From Heterodera schachtii (lineage: Eukaryota; Nematoda; Chromadorea; Rhabditida; Heteroderidae), in assembly GCA_023374025.1 (NCBI GenBank), contig SIJG01000037.1:554211-618210 (forward strand): a DNA stretch of 64,000 bases, read 5' to 3'. Each line of letters opens with the position of its first letter. Position 1 is the first letter of the stretch. A program made the position numbers and the translations under genes. The notes under the pieces are model-generated. The model made no database searches. It worked only from the letters and a program-made list of their open reading frames with translations, and was not told the DNA's origin. Of this stretch, positions 44,784-56,860 are shown in pieces.

Positions 44784-47173
44784 ATGGCCTCTCAAAAGCA
44801 ATTACGTGAGAAAAAGTGTTCCGAAGTCGAGGACAAAACAAACGACGGCACAGAACATGAAATGACAAATTCCACCAGCAATTTTTACAAATTGACCAAA
44901 AGTGAGCCTCCGATTGCCTTTGATGTTTAAATCCCTCTCATTGGCAGCCGATTCGCAAAGCTCTGTAGAACAGAATGTAGCGAATTTGGAGCGTAATTTG
45001 TCATCGAATTTGGTGGTCCCCTCGACGAGTGGCCGATGTGCAAATCGACGAGACGGGGAGGAAACTTCCAACCCTAAAAATGCCCAACTTTCGGAGCAAA
45101 CGAAGTGTACACCGGAACAGCATGGAGGAAAAGACGGACGAATGCCCGCCGAAAGAGTCCAACGTTCGACTGACCAATAAAATCTGCAAAAGGCGCAGTA
45201 AGCGATGCCATTGGATTATTTTTGCCAATCTTGTAATGTTTCAGTGAACAAAGTTGAGAATGTTGCCCATCTGAATGGCCGTGGGGGCATTGGGGCGCTC
45301 GGTTGGCAGGCGACGCTTCCGTCGGCCCGGGAAAGGCTCACTTTCATGCTGATGAACGACACTTTGGCCGACATTTTCTTCATTTTCCGTGGCTCGGATG
45401 GGTCCGTCCAGGTTTGTTGTCCCTCCCCCACTGGCAATGATTGGCTTCTCTTCTCAGAGAATCCCCGCCCACAAATTTGTGCTTTCGGTTGGCTCGGCGG
45501 TGTTCGAGGCGATGTTCCGTTTCGGCGACTCTTCCGACTGTGCCAATTGCATTCGCGTGGGCCTCCTCAACCTTTGCCATGCCATTCGCAATGTTCGTTT
45601 AGGAATTGGAACTCGTCGACGTCGAGCGCGAGGCGTTCGAGGCATTGCTCACTTTTCTGTACACCGACGACATTCAGAGCATCACCAAGGAATCCGTGAT
45701 GAGCATTTTGTACACCGGTGAGCCTTTTTATGCCAATTTTTGTTCATTTTCGTATGGCACAGCCAAAAAATACGCCGTCCCGACTTTGGAAAGTGCGTGT
45801 GTGAATTTCCTGGAGAATTGTCTGAACGGCGACAATGCGTTTATGTTGTTGTCCAAGGCGCGCTTTTATGATGAACAGGTGAAATGAGAGCGAATGGCAA
45901 TTTAAATTAGAATGGAAACTCAAAGATTTATTTAACCGTTAGTTAAATTTACTTTCTCAGTTTTTAAAGATATTTTCCTTTGGGCTGTTCAATTTTTTTC
46001 CTGAAATACTTAAATTTCTTAAATTTCAAGCGATTGGCGAACCAATGTTTGGAAATAATCGACGAAGAGACCCAAGAGGCGATGAAATCGGACGACTTTC
46101 TGAGCATTGACCACGAGACGCTTTGCGTTGTGCTCGGCAGGGACACTCTTCGGGTCAAAGAGTTGACTCTGTTCAAGGCGGTGGGTTTGTTTTGTTTTGC
46201 ATTTTCCAAATTCGTTTTTCGTTTTCTTCAGTCTCTTCGTTGGGCATTTGAAAAGTGCCGGGCGAAGGAATTACAGCCGACTCCCGACAATTTGCGCCTC
46301 GTCCTCGGCTCCGCCCTCTCCAAAATTCGTTTTCCGCTGATCAGTCCGTCCGACTTTGCCACTTTCGTCGGTTCGTCCGTCTGTTTTGCTTTTCATTTGG
46401 CGTTGTGTCTCATTGTCAGCCCCGACCAAATTGCTTACCGATGCCGAGATGGTCAGCGTGTTCCTCTACTACCATTTGGGCCCTAAACAGCCCATGCCTT
46501 TCCCGTCCAATTATCGCGGGTTGTACACTCCCGAGTTGGTGGTGAAGCGCTTCCAACGCATTGAGTCCTCCTGGGGATACACCGGCACGCCCGACCGAGT
46601 GAAGTGCTTTTTTTTGTTTATATTTGCACAGTTTTTGCATTTCGATTGGCATTTTTCAGGTTTATGGTCGACACTCCGGTGTTTATCCTCGGCTTTGGTC
46701 TCTACGGCTCCAACAGGGAGTCGTGCCAATACACCGTCCTCATTGAGGTCGCCCCTCCCCCCCCCCCCATTCGCCTGTGATTGACCGTCCTTTGCCTTTG
46801 TCAGATTTTGAATTTCAATTCGGGCAAGTCCCTAGCCTCCAATGAGTGTTTTTTCCTCTCCGATGGTTCGCCCACAACTTTTCGCGTTCTCTTTGACGAA
46901 CCCGTCGAAATCTCTTCGAACACCACTTACGTCGCCTCCGCCAAACTCACTGTAACCCTTCGACCAACCAATGCTCTTTAAAAAGTGACATCCTATTTTC
47001 AGGGGAATGAGTCCCACTACGGCACCAAAGGGCTGCGAAAGATCAAATTGGAACGGAACGGACGGCCGGACATAAATTGGCACTTTCAATACGCGCCCGG
47101 GAACAACAACGGAACTTCTGTGGAGGACGGACAAATCCCGGAAATAATATTCTGCGCAAAACATCCGTACTAA
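44784..47173 (+). CDS. BTB-BACK-PHR domain protein (BTBD1/2/3/6 family)
   Basis: A probable cullin-3 substrate adaptor. The ATG at 44784 opens a Lys/Glu-rich N terminus. The BTB domain begins near 45310 ([14 protein letters not shown]) and continues with [33 protein letters not shown] and [22 protein letters not shown] follows: [36 protein letters not shown]. The PHR domain then reads [46 protein letters not shown] and [18 protein letters not shown]. Introns at 45410, 45604, 45718, 46179, 46371 and elsewhere are short. The reading frame through the second exon (44949-45200) is ambiguous: one frame fits its start and another fits the donor at 45198. Confidence 0.9.
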
Positions 47174-47567
47174 GTGAAAAAACGGCAAATAGGCGGAAGA
47201 TTCACGAATATAAGTGTTGTACATATCTAACTCGGAAATCCCAAGTGTCGATTGAAGACGAAGCAGCTGAAATATTCATTTCCCACTGTCATAATAAAAT
47301 AAAAAATGGCAAAAGAAAGAAATCTGTTTTTACAATTCATGGCGTTTCGTCTCACGCTTGTGTTTGATAGTTTGATTTTGTGCCATTTCCGTCATTGTTC
47401 CTTCGTTTCTGATGCATTCCTCGTGCCGTTCCTCCGTCATTCGGTACCTGCGCAATTCGCTTGGAAAACTGATTTTGGAGGACAGCAGTGAATGCGGCTG
47501 CTGGTGACGCGTGTTTTCTGTCGTTGGTTTCCATGCTGTTTGATCAGTGTCCACCGCTTCTGCTGCC

Positions 47568-48066
47568 TCATGTGCGTCCTTCGACTGTTCCGTTCGGCGC
47601 CGGCGGTGCCATCGCTCCGTCCGTTTTTGTTTGCCACAAAGTCGCGTCCCCTCCCCGCCGTTCCTCGCCCCTCCAATCGTCCAGCATTTGCTCCAACATT
47701 TTGGTCGTCTCTCTCAACACTTTCATCGCTTCTCCAATTGGGTCCCCCCAACTCGGCTCCTCCGTTTGTGCTCCGTTTCGCTGTCCCTTTGCCCTTTCAT
47801 TATTTAGCGGTGCCTTGTGCCTTTTCTGTTGGGAGTGTTTTCCTTTCTTTTTTCTTTGTTTTGTTCACCTTTATTCTCTCCCCCCTTTCTCCGTCCGAAT
47901 TTGCCATTACCATAACCGCGTGCACAAATCGAAGCTTTTCCATTTTTTGTGCTGCTTCGATTGGCGCACATTCCGCCGGAATTTGTCCAATTAATGACTC
48001 AAATCGCTGTTGGAAGGCGCAAATTTCGCCGTTTTCCTCTCCGAAATCAGTTGAGACAGGCGGCAT
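47568..48066 (-). CDS. Small coiled-coil protein, unrecognised
   Basis: Two exons: 48066-47869 (MPPVSTDFGEENGEICAF, FQQRFESLIGQIPAE, AAQKMEKLRFVHAVMVM) and 47780-47568 (EEPSWGDPIGEAMKV, LRETTKMLEQMLDDWRGE, ending EGRT-stop). Both ends of the intron are phase 0. Amphipathic helices suggest a coiled coil of a small complex subunit. The product is about 136 residues. A further frame downstream to 47330 (TAWKPTTENTRHQQ) could be an alternative 3' exon. The intron is A-rich, and its acceptor lacks the usual T tract. Confidence 0.55.
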
Positions 48067-48099
48067 AATGCGAAGGAAGGACGACAAATGAATGGCCAA

Positions 48100-48790
48100 G
48101 TGAATTAAGCGGACGGAAAAGGAGAAAAATGAGCGAACGGATGGCCAAAGAAAAATGGGGGAAAAGCGAAGGGATCGATTGGAAGGAAAAAACAAAAGCA
48201 GACAGCTGGGGACGAACGAAGCACACGTAAAAAAGGCAATTTCAAAGGACAAAAAAGGGCAAAGGCAACGGAACGAACGGCGCAAAGGCCCAACAAATTA
48301 ATGAATCATTAACAAAAGCAACCAAAAACACAAAGGGAAGGGGAAAATGCTAATTGGGTAGTCATTAGCAGAAGGAAGACGGCGGGTGGGCTTTTGTTTT
48401 GATAAATGCCCCCAGGGAATTTTTGACCCAAAACTTTTCCATTGTTTCGTCAGCGGTGAGTGAAGGCGAATGACCCAATTTGTCAATCATTCTCGGAGAT
48501 TGAGGAGGGGGGGGGGGGTCCTTTTTGAAAGGTGTGACGAAGAAATTGACTGATCGGAGTCAAATCACAGAAAAAATGTTTATCATTTTCAGTTAAAAAT
48601 AAATGCTCAATGAGAAAAAAGGTAGACTAAAAACATTTCAAAAGACTTAATTTGCCATCGGCGGAAGGAAATCACAAATGAAGCAAACAAACGGATTGTC
48701 AAAAGCTAAAAATAGATCAACAAATAAGCATTTGACGACGATTCTGCTTTTATGTCGTCCTCCGTTCGGATTTCGTTGGGTTCGTTCCGC
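48100..48790. other. Intergenic DNA, no gene seen
   Basis: It contains a run of 10-11 G at 48508-48518. Frames are short or Lys/Arg-rich and compositional. It probably includes the promoter of the small coiled-coil gene. Confidence 0.5.
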
Positions 48791-48793
48791 CGC

Positions 48794-49432
48794 TCATAAA
48801 ATCGTCGCCATTGCCCCAAAAGCGACCAGAACAGTGAACAGAAGGAAAGGGCGCTGAATGGCACTGTTTTTGGCGGTGGCAGTTGAATTGTCCGACGAAT
48901 TTGGAGAAGTCGCATTCGGAGAAGAGGCGGCGGAAGCGATTGGCACAGAAGCGGAAGAATTCGAAACGGAAGCATTGGCGGAATCCCTTTGGACGACGAG
49001 AGGCGACTGAGTGGCCAAACTGCTCCACCTCAAAGGCAACCGCACATTCATGCCATGGCACTGCTCCCCCCCCCCCCCCGCTCCCTTACCAGTCGATTGT
49101 CGTGCTCATCGCTTCGTCCGCCGTCCCATTGCCGACACTCCCCGCGTCTGCCGTTGCATTCCCCGCAGTGTCAGTGCCCCCCGCTTCCCGCACTGTTCTT
49201 GAATTTGCCTTTGGGCTGTCCAATTCGATTTGCTGCTGGTCGGAGGATGGCGCTGAGATGGGCTGAAAATGTTCAGTATTATTTATGACATTGTGTCCAT
49301 TTGAATTTTCAATTCGTTTACCCTTTCGATTGGCGTTCCGTTGGATTCGTCGCAAGCCGACAAAAAGGCGGGCGAAGAACAAATTACAAAGAAAACGAAG
49401 AGGAAAGGTCGAAGTGTGAGCAGATTGTCCAT
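48794..49432 (-). CDS. Secreted Ser/Thr-rich, probably GPI-anchored glycoprotein
   Basis: Exon 1, 49432-49322, encodes a signal peptide (LLTLRPFLFVFFVICSSPAF, then a mature start near ACDESNGT). Exon 2, 49262-49090, is Gly/Ala/Asp-rich with NGT/NAT sequons. A third segment to 48794 is dense in Asn-X-Ser/Thr sites (SANASVSNSSASVPIAS, SPNATSPNSSDNSTATA) and ends in a hydrophobic tail (FLLFTVLVAFGAMATIL-stop). That tail pattern fits a GPI-anchor signal. The join between the second and third segments crosses a poly-C run (about 49067-49079 on the + strand). An intron there would be only about 29 bp and out of phase, so an error in the run length is likely. Confidence 0.6.
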
Positions 49433-49439
49433 TTCATAA

Positions 49440-50200
49440 ATGAGCATTCACTGAAAATGCCGTTCGATGAATGGGCGAAATGCGAAGAAAAAGACAATTA
49501 AAACGAATTGAGGGGGGGGGGGTAATAATTGAGGGGGGGGGGGGAGGGGTAATCCGAAAATTAATTCCGCAGGGAATAATCGGCAAAAGTAACGCGGCGG
49601 ATGAAAAGAGACGGAGAGAAAGATGAATGGATTTAAAGGATGAATGCGTTGAGGTGGGCCGAGGGGAAAAGCGTCGGACAATTGGCCAATCAAAGGGCGA
49701 CGGACGCTTTGCCCAAATGAATTCGAAATGCTAAAACACACATTAAGCAGCGGAAGGGTTTCTTTCTTTCCTTTGTCGGCGCCACCCTCGGCACAATGAG
49801 TGAACGACGGAAACCCTTTTTAAACGGTCGGTGGCCAATTCCGTCAGTTCGCTTTTCGTGTGAACAATCGAATTTCAATTCCCACGCCCAATTCCCATTC
49901 AAATTCGGTCAAATTCCCACTTCGTCCCCATAATTTAATTTAATTGCAATCTTTAATAATTTGTACTCTCTCCGTTTGTGCCGTGCGTTCCTTTTGGTTA
50001 CATCATAAAAATGTGCACATTCACTTTTGGAGGCATTCATTTCATTTATTTTATGAAAAGCCGTAACCAAGACAACGAACAAATGAAATAAGGACGTGAA
50101 ACAAAGTCGAAAATGCAAAAAGGCAAAGGGAGGAGCAGAATCAGATGAAAAAGTGGAAGCATTGGAGGAGGGGGGGGGGGGGGAAGAAATTGCAAAAAGT
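49440..50200. other. Intergenic DNA with G runs, no supported gene
   Basis: Poly-G runs at 49511-49520 and 49533-49546, and a G run at 50170-50182. Short frames on the - strand (49690-49902) show no domain. The 3' end of gad-1 lies just to the right. Confidence 0.5.
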
Positions 50201-50219
50201 GCCAACATTCGACGCCCTC

Positions 50220-53200
50220 TCATCCCAATTTCGGCACTTTGTACACGGGCTCCTCCTCGCCCTCTTCGTTCTCCTCGGCAGTCTCTTGGAACACGGGGTT
50301 CGGCTGCGTCCGTTTGTACGCCATGGCCACGAATTGCGGGTTTTTCTCTGCCTGTATTTAATGGACTTTTCGCTTCGATTTTCCCTCTCAAAATTGCCTC
50401 GTCGGCGTGTCGGAGGATCGAAGAGCGGATGTCCTCGTGCTGCATGAACTCCTTGTTCCGGCTCATCCCCATTTCCTTGGCTATGTACGAGTGCAGCGTC
50501 CCACCCGGTTTGCCGAATGCGTCCACCAGCACCTTTAAACCAACAATTGCAACAGCAAAAGCCATTGGTCGTTGAGGGAAAAGGACGCACTTGGCCCGGA
50601 CATTGGCATTGCGGCGGGCTGCCGAAATTGGGGCCGCTTCTGTTTGCTTTGCATCCGCAAGAATTTCCGAATGCGCCACTCCGTCACTTCCTTTTCCTCG
50701 CCGTCCTCGCCGCGCGGTTGGAACATTTCGAGAGTCAATGCTAAAGAAAAGAAAAAAAACAATCGAAACTATTCCAAATTTATTTTGCGAGTCCGTACGG
50801 GAGAGGACCAATTCCTCGCGGACCATCTCCGACTCGCGCGACCGCTTCATCGGTTTGCTGACGCATTGGAGGGCCCCGCGCAGACTGATGGACGGGTCGT
50901 AGTAAATTTTGCTGGTCCCATCGCTCAGTCCGACCAAAATTTGGTTTATTTTCGGGTGCCAAATGGCACGGATGCATCCCTGAAAAAATATTCGTCGAAA
51001 ACGAACAAATGAGCCAATCAATGGCAAATGCAAGGCACCAAATTGGACCTGTTTTGGGTACTCAATTTTATAGAGTAATTCCAATGATTCCGCGTCGAAA
51101 AAGAGCAAAGCGCCCCTTTCTCCGCCGCCTTTGTCCTTCGCATTTGTCGTCGTATATATAAACTCGGCGTGGGGACTGTAACCGCAGTCGGTCCTTGGAA
51201 AGGCAAAATGCGGGTAAAAAGAGAAATGGAAAAATTTACTGAGGGAAAACGGTGTCCAATCCGTCGGCCATACGAAACGGTTTTTTGAAGTCCTTCAAAC
51301 TCCACAGTTTGAGCGTGTCGTCAACTGAAAGGACCAAAAATATGAAAATGAGGGACAGAAATGTTGGTTACGGGAGCGAGAAACGATGCGTTGGCCATCC
51401 GGGGAAAATTCCAACCGAGTGACGGGCCCGGAATGGGCCGAACGGTTCAGGAAGGCGGTGTTGACCTGAAAAGGGACCAATCGGTGGACAAAGGGACGAC
51501 CGAACCGAAAAAAAGAATCCTTTTTTGGGTTGGCAATAATTAAATGGACAAAATTAGAGGAAATCAAAATGAAATCTTTGCCAAAATAAGTCCCAAGAGT
51601 GAAAACGCACAAATATCTTCGCGTTGTTCCAAATTTGGATGGATCCGTCGTCACAACCCGCCGCTATCATTTTCCCGTCCCATGAGTAGCAACACGTCGT
51701 CGGAATCGCCCGTTTGCCCGTCGCATTTTTCGCCTTTATCAATTTGCGCTGAGTGTTTATGCATTTTGTGATCACTTTAAAATCGTTTGTATCCCAAATT
51801 CGTAAGGAACTGAAAAATGGCACAAATTAAGCGGAAAATAAAAAGAATTGTTGCGATTATTCACTGACCCGTCGTCCGAACAACTCAAAAATTCGCTTTT
51901 GACGAAGGGATGCCAACAAAGTGAATTGATGGGCGCCGTGTGCCCTTTTGTGTGGGACAAATCGACCAAATATTGGTCACCTTTATAATTTGCACCGTTA
52001 CACAATTTGTTGTCTGAATTCACTTGCCTCTGACTGTTTCGGCGTATTGCGAGCCCTGGCGGTCCAAAAGTTTCAGCTGGGGACTGCCACTTCCGACCAA
52101 AAGGATTTCGCCGTTGCTGTTAAATGCCACGGCATTGATCACATGACTAAGGGAGGAACGGCAAAAAATCATCGCAAAACCCACCCAATGTGAGGCCATT
52201 TGCCCGGGGTGTACACGTTTCCATCCCCCCCCCCCCGTTGGCATTTTATTAATTTTGCAAAGCAAATAGTGCGTTTTAGTGTGCCACAAACCTTTCGCAT
52301 GGGTAAATTTGTCGAAAAGATCGCATCGCGGAATCCATGCGTAAGAATTCGTACAAATTGACTGAATAAGAGTAACTCCCCGTCGCAAATTTGGTGCCCT
52401 GTTGGTCGAAAGCAATCGCTGTGATTGCTTTTGAGCTTTCAGAACGCACTGTGACTTCGTACGCTGCGGGAATAATACTCGAAACGGTGACCTAAAGAAA
52501 TTGGCAATTTTACGAATTAAAAATCGAAAATTAAATATGTGCAAAAACCACCAAAGAAGTACAAAAATAAGTAAATAAGACTTTTAAAGATATTTAGATA
52601 GAAATATGAGTTTTTTTCCAATTGTAACTTAAAAAATTTCCGAAAATGGGGAAAATTCGGAAACTAAAAAAATTAACTGTTATTAAATCGCTTTTTCATT
52701 TTTTAAAATTCACCTCGTCCTCCTCCTCGAAACCCGTGTCTTCGCTGTCTCCCCTCTCAATTTGGACACTTTTGTCCGGCACAAATCCGTGGGGAATTTC
52801 CGGCCCAATTTGTTCCTCCGCTTCGCTCGTTGCGGGTGCGTTCAGCTTGAGCAGATGTTCGGGGATGGCAGGTCCAACCTCCTCATCTTGCTAAATCATT
52901 TCGAAATTGTGTGGTTCGATCACTCGTAATTCGTTCGTAATACCAAGTGATCCATCCGATTTCGTCCAATTTGCCCATCATTTCGGCGCTCCCTTTCCCT
53001 TTGTTTGTCCTCCGTTTCTGCACTTTCCCCTTTTTCTTCACTACACAATGTGATCCTTGCGAAATTTGCAGTTTCCTGCTCATTGAGTCGGTTATGAATT
53101 GTATGTTCGAACATTTCTTCGAAGTCGAATTGTCGTGCTTTTTTGTTGGCATTTCGACTTTGTGCCAAATTGGCTGACTGTTTCGCTGGTTTTGTCGCCG

Positions 53201-53246
53201 ATTCTGCTTCGTCCTGTTGTTGCTTTTCGTTTTCCTGCTTTTGCAT
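50220..53246 (-). CDS. gad-1: WD40 protein GAD-1/WDR70
   Basis: Homologue of C. elegans gad-1 (gastrulation) and human WDR70. It starts [16 protein letters not shown] (53246) with a Gln/Glu/Lys-rich N terminus containing the conserved FDFEEMFEH. Next come an acidic segment ([16 protein letters not shown]) and the WD repeats: [106 protein letters not shown] and [19 protein letters not shown]. The C-terminal signature follows: [44 protein letters not shown], with the stop at 50220. The intron pattern is short GT-AG. Nuclear functions in genome stability are reported for the human protein; this is family knowledge. Confidence 0.95.
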
Positions 53247-53289
53247 TTTTTATTTTTGCCTTTGTTATTCTTTTCTGTCCTTTTCATAA

Positions 53290-53470
53290 AAGCAAAAGAG
53301 CAATTGGCTTAGAATTGGGAAAAAATAATCTGTGAGAATAAAGTCAAAAATGAAAAGGAACTTTGGCATAAAAAAAAAAAAGAAAAACGAAAAAAAAAGG
53401 AAAAAAAAGAAGACTTAATATTTTTAAAAATAATACAAAATGATTAGTTTGGCATAATGTGCAAGGACCT
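53290..53470. repeat. gad-1 upstream segment, copied upstream of the Fic exon
   Basis: Starting just 44 bp upstream of the gad-1 ATG, the sequence from CAATTGGCTTAGAATTGGG through ATGATTAGTTTGGCATAATG is recognisably repeated in the same orientation at 55067-55185 (and 58540-58658), immediately upstream of the first Fic exon. The copies differ by substitutions and A-run lengths. Confidence 0.7.
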
Positions 53471-53611
53471 CATAAATTTTCCCATTTCGACCAATTCTTT
53501 TTTTGGGTCCCTCTCTTTTTATTGCCTTAAAATTTTGCCTATAAATTAATTTATTTTGTTTGCTTTTCCAATCATTTTCTTTCCCCCGTTTTTCCCTCCC
53601 ATTTTAAAAAA

Positions 53612-53788
53612 ATGAATTTCGTCTTTCTTTTTCCTCCTCCCTTTTCCCCCATTTTCTCCTTCGTATTATTAATTCGACTTTGTCCAATTCCTTCATTTGC
53701 TAATTCCATTGAATGCGGAGCCTTTGGTTGGGTTTTATTCCAGAGAAATTGTTACAAACTCTTCACCGGTCGTATGAATTTTTCAAAT
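53612..53788 (+). pseudogene. Orphan first exon of C-type lectin, copy 1
   Basis: It encodes a signal peptide (FSPIFSFVLLIRLCPIPSFA) and the first CTLD strand (GWVLFQRNCYKLFTG). The donor AAT|GTTTGA follows at 53789, but then a CT-rich tract (53815-53995) replaces the next exon. No CTLD continuation exists within the unit, so this copy cannot make a lectin. Confidence 0.75.
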
Positions 53789-54462
53789 GTTTGAACATTT
53801 TCGGGCTCTCTTTCTTCTTTTTTCTCTCTCTCTCCTGCTCACTCTTTCTCTTCTTTTCTTTTCTTTCCTCTTATCTTTTCTCTCTTTCGCTCTCTGTCCC
53901 TCTCTTCTTTTCTCTCCTCTTATCCTTTCTCTTTTTCGCTCTCTCTCTTCTCTCACTCTCCTCTTTTCTCTCTCTCTGCCTCTCTCTCTTCTCCGCCATA
54001 TTGGAAAAACTCGATTCCTACAAATAGAATTGTATACATATATAAGAATTGTATACATATATACATTTATGCGTGCCAAATTCAGATTGTCCTAAAAATT
54101 TTACCAAACTAAAACAGGAAATGTTATTAGGTATTTAGGTAAGTAAAACTGCAAAAATTCTAGCGAAATCAACCGAATGAACGTGCAATAACAACGTTTT
54201 GGAGAAAGTTGCAGCGATATTGGTTGCCTTTTATCAGGTTAATTAATTTTTTATGTATTCGTTTTGTTTGAGTCGTAAAGGAAATCTTTTCATATGCATC
54301 CAACCCATGGCCGGAGATGCAATGCTGTTTTTTTGTCGTCTATGAACATGCCGAAAGCAGAAAAACTACATGTGCAGAGGTAAAACTGTTGCATTGGCAT
54401 AGCAAATGAGGCGCGACCTAATTGGTTTTTATCAAATATGCCGGGTAACCGGGCAGATCAAA

Positions 54463-55073
54463 TTATAACAAAGAAGCGATTTGGGTGGTCAACGCAGTAA
54501 AATCACTTCCTTCAAAAACTTCATAATATCCAATCCTGAAACCTTCAGGCAATTCGATGGCTTGGTGACCATTGCGCGCCAACAAGAAGTTGACGAGCAG
54601 ACGGCAGGTCCTGCCGTTGGCATCCTCGAACGGATGGATTTTAGCCTGAAAAGGGTTCCCATAGACAAGTTCTATAAATGCAAAATTAATTTTGCGAGAA
54701 GCTCCCCCCCCCCGTATCAAATTCACCCGAGAAAATTTTTAAATGTTCAGGGAAAATTAATAAAAAGAAAATTTCAAGAAAAATTTCCAGCGATTTTTAT
54801 GAATTCGAATAAAATTTTAAATTCATAAAATTCAGCATAAAATTAAAAAAAATTGCTAGAAAGTTTTAATTATTTTCTTGAAATTTTCTTATGATTTGTA
54901 AGATTTTTAAAAAAAATTACTCATAGTAAAGGTTATATTTTTGGCATAACAACGTGTAAGGGCAAAATTTTAGAACCTCTATGCCTTACCATGCGAAAGT
55001 GTGCTTCGGCGGCAAATGCCGCAATTCCCGATCCATCGAATCCCTTCACATCCATTTCATTCAGCCCAATTGG
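54463..55073 (-). CDS. Fic/DOC-domain protein, 5'-truncated, copy 1
   Basis: Two exons in phase: 55073-54990 (DVKGFDGSGIAAFAAEAHF) and 54645-54463. The second holds the Fic active-site motif IHPFEDANGRTCRLLVNFLL, with catalytic His, Phe, Asn and Arg in the order H-P-F-x-D-A-N-G-R. The family norm is D/E-G-N; here it is D-A-N. It continues GYYEVFEGSDFTALT and ends with a stop. Fic enzymes transfer AMP or other phosphate-containing groups to protein hydroxyls. Only about 88 residues remain; the N-terminal helices of a Fic fold are missing, as upstream DNA is the copied gad-1 flank and fold-back repeats. It differs clearly from the animal FICD active site (HPFxDGNGR) and may have come from bacteria, but that needs a phylogeny. 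Confidence 0.6.
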
Positions 55074-55201
55074 CTTAGAATTGGGAAAAAAATAATCTGT
55101 GAAAATAAATTGAAAATGAAATTTATCACGAAAAAAAGAAAAGACGACGACTTAACATGATTAGTTGGCCATAATGTTTAAAGGCCATTCGTTTTCTTTA
55201 G

Positions 55202-55357
55202 GGTGGGTCGGGAAATCCCGATCTTAAATTTTTCACTGAGAAAGAATTGATGCGGGAACTCGAAAAGCTGGCATTATTGCCATCTGACAATTTGCAAAAA
55301 AGAAAAACAAGTGTTTGCAAAATCCTCCTGCATCACTTCAAATTGGGATTTCCATAA
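55202..55357 (+). CDS. Unrecognised terminal exon, copy 1
   Basis: After an acceptor (TTTCTTTAG), a 51-codon frame to TAA reads GGSGNPDLKFFTEKELMREL, EKLALLPSDNLQKRKTS, VCKILLHHFKLGFP. It looks coding and ends cleanly, but the upstream exons and family are unknown. The same exon is at about 58675-58830. Confidence 0.35.
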   Translation, partial: GGSGNPDLKFFTEKELMRELEKLALLPSDNLQKRKTSVCKILLHHFKLGFP

Positions 55358-55449
55358 ACTAATTGAAAAATAAGTTGCAAAATGTTTAATGAAGTGCTAA
55401 TTTTTGCAGGTACACGGAAGCTATTGCAAGTTAAAAACCTCAACATTTT

Positions 55450-56240
55450 AATCGATTCGTCTCGACGAGCTATGCACGAAAAAGTAGGTCTCCAGTTGCG
55501 GAAATGCCAAAAAACCGGGTTTTGAACCGGTTTAAAACTCGAAAAATTGAGTGAAAAACTGGGCTCCTGACCCTTTAAAACGGTCAAAGTCGGACAAATT
55601 TGGTATCATTCGAAAGCTCTTGATCAGCTAAGTCTAAAAAACAAGGTATAAATTCGAACCGATGCCATCTAGGCACTGGGACAACTGAGTCCAAGTGAAA
55701 ATGGACACTTCAGTACCAAAAAATAAAAAATAAGTTTTCTTATATAATGCACGAAATTCGTTTAGCCTTGAATTTCGAGTATTGCGCTAAAAAACCGCCG
55801 CACACTCGACTACGGCGGCCAGTAGGTGGGGCGAGACTACGGGCTACGGAAGAAGTCCGCGCGTGATCCGCAGGCGGTTGACTGATTGGCGGCCACTACT
55901 TGCTCCGTCTTCGCATGCTCCCTTTTGCGAAATTTTGCTTTTAAATTGTTATTTCCCGTTTATTATTTTTCGGTACTGAAGTGTCCATTTTCACTGGGAC
56001 TCAGTTGTCCCAGTGCTTAGATGGCATTGGTTCGAATTTATACCTTGTTTTTTAGATTTAGCTCATCAAAGCTTTCGAGTGATACAAAATTTGTCCGAAT
56101 TTGACCGTTTTAAAGGGTCAGTGGCCCCTCTTTTCACTCAATTTTTCGAGTTTTAAACCGATTCAAAAACCGGTTTTTTGGCATTTCCGCAACTGGAGAC
56201 CTACTTTTTCGTGCATAGCTCGTCGAGTTGACTATAATAC
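55450..56240. repeat. Diverged TA-type fold-back element with GC-rich insert, copy 1
   Basis: The arms match the element at 30093-30805 (ATTCGTCTCGACGAGCTATG; inverse at 56200-56230). In the middle, 55788-55925, sits the GC-rich module CCGCCGCACACTCGACTACG also seen inside 29155-29376. Confidence 0.7.
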
Positions 56241-56488
56241 ACCCAAAACTAAATTTTAATTTCCACTTTGTTTAAGACAAGTGAGGAGCATTCGGCCATA
56301 CGTTAATTGCATGGAGTGTAATCTTGAAAGACGATGAATTTGTATTGCTGTGTACCGTGAATTTTTCCGCCGAATTTTGATTATGTGGCGGCCGCTAATC
56401 GCGCCGAGTTGGTGCCAAAATATCAGCAATTTCTGAACCTTTGTTGAGGTTTGATTGAAAAATTAAAGTTTAATTTTTTATTGCCTAG

Positions 56489-56860
56489 GGGAAAGAGTTG
56501 TTCCAATTTTGTCCATCGGCAATTTGCTCAATTGCCGTAAAAGTGCCCCGTGCAGAACCACCGCAAATCATCAATTGCCCATGTGGTGTTATATTTTGCT
56601 ATGGTTGCAAGAAGGTCGTCAAAAATAAATTAATTATCTAATTAACCGTTTAATTCCTTCAGGAATGGCATGGCCCAATTAAGTAAAATTGTCATAATGT
56701 TTAGCTGAAAATAACCCATTGTTCTTAGCTGCAGCTTTTAACAAAATGGGAGAATGAAGCAATTGATGATGACACAAAAGAATAGTTCCGCGATAACACC
56801 AAGCCGTGCCCTAAATGCAAAGTTTCGAAATTCAAAAATTTGACAATTTTTAGTTAATTT
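56489..56860 (+). pseudogene. RBR (RING-IBR-RING) E3 ligase fragment, copy 1
   Basis: Exon 56489-56614 encodes most of an IBR domain (FQFCPSAICSIAVKV, INCPCGVIFCYGCKK). The 20-bp exon 56663-56682 adds EWHGPI. The next segment (from about 56731) should continue the IBR and reach the second RING (LLTKWENEAIDDDTKE, then FRDNTKPCPKCKVSK). It needs a one-base shift, and TAG interrupts it near 56783, where the family normally has an aromatic residue. The first RING and the C-terminal catalytic Cys region are absent. Confidence 0.7.

Noticed and set aside
49909..51108. 399-codon - strand ORF read as one protein
   Set aside because: It runs through several gad-1 exons and introns in mixed frames; the spliced WD40 model is better supported.
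55333..55587. 84-codon - strand ORF present in both tandem units
   Set aside because: It lies within the arm of a fold-back repeat; a similar frame appears at 30627-30818 on the + strand of the related element.
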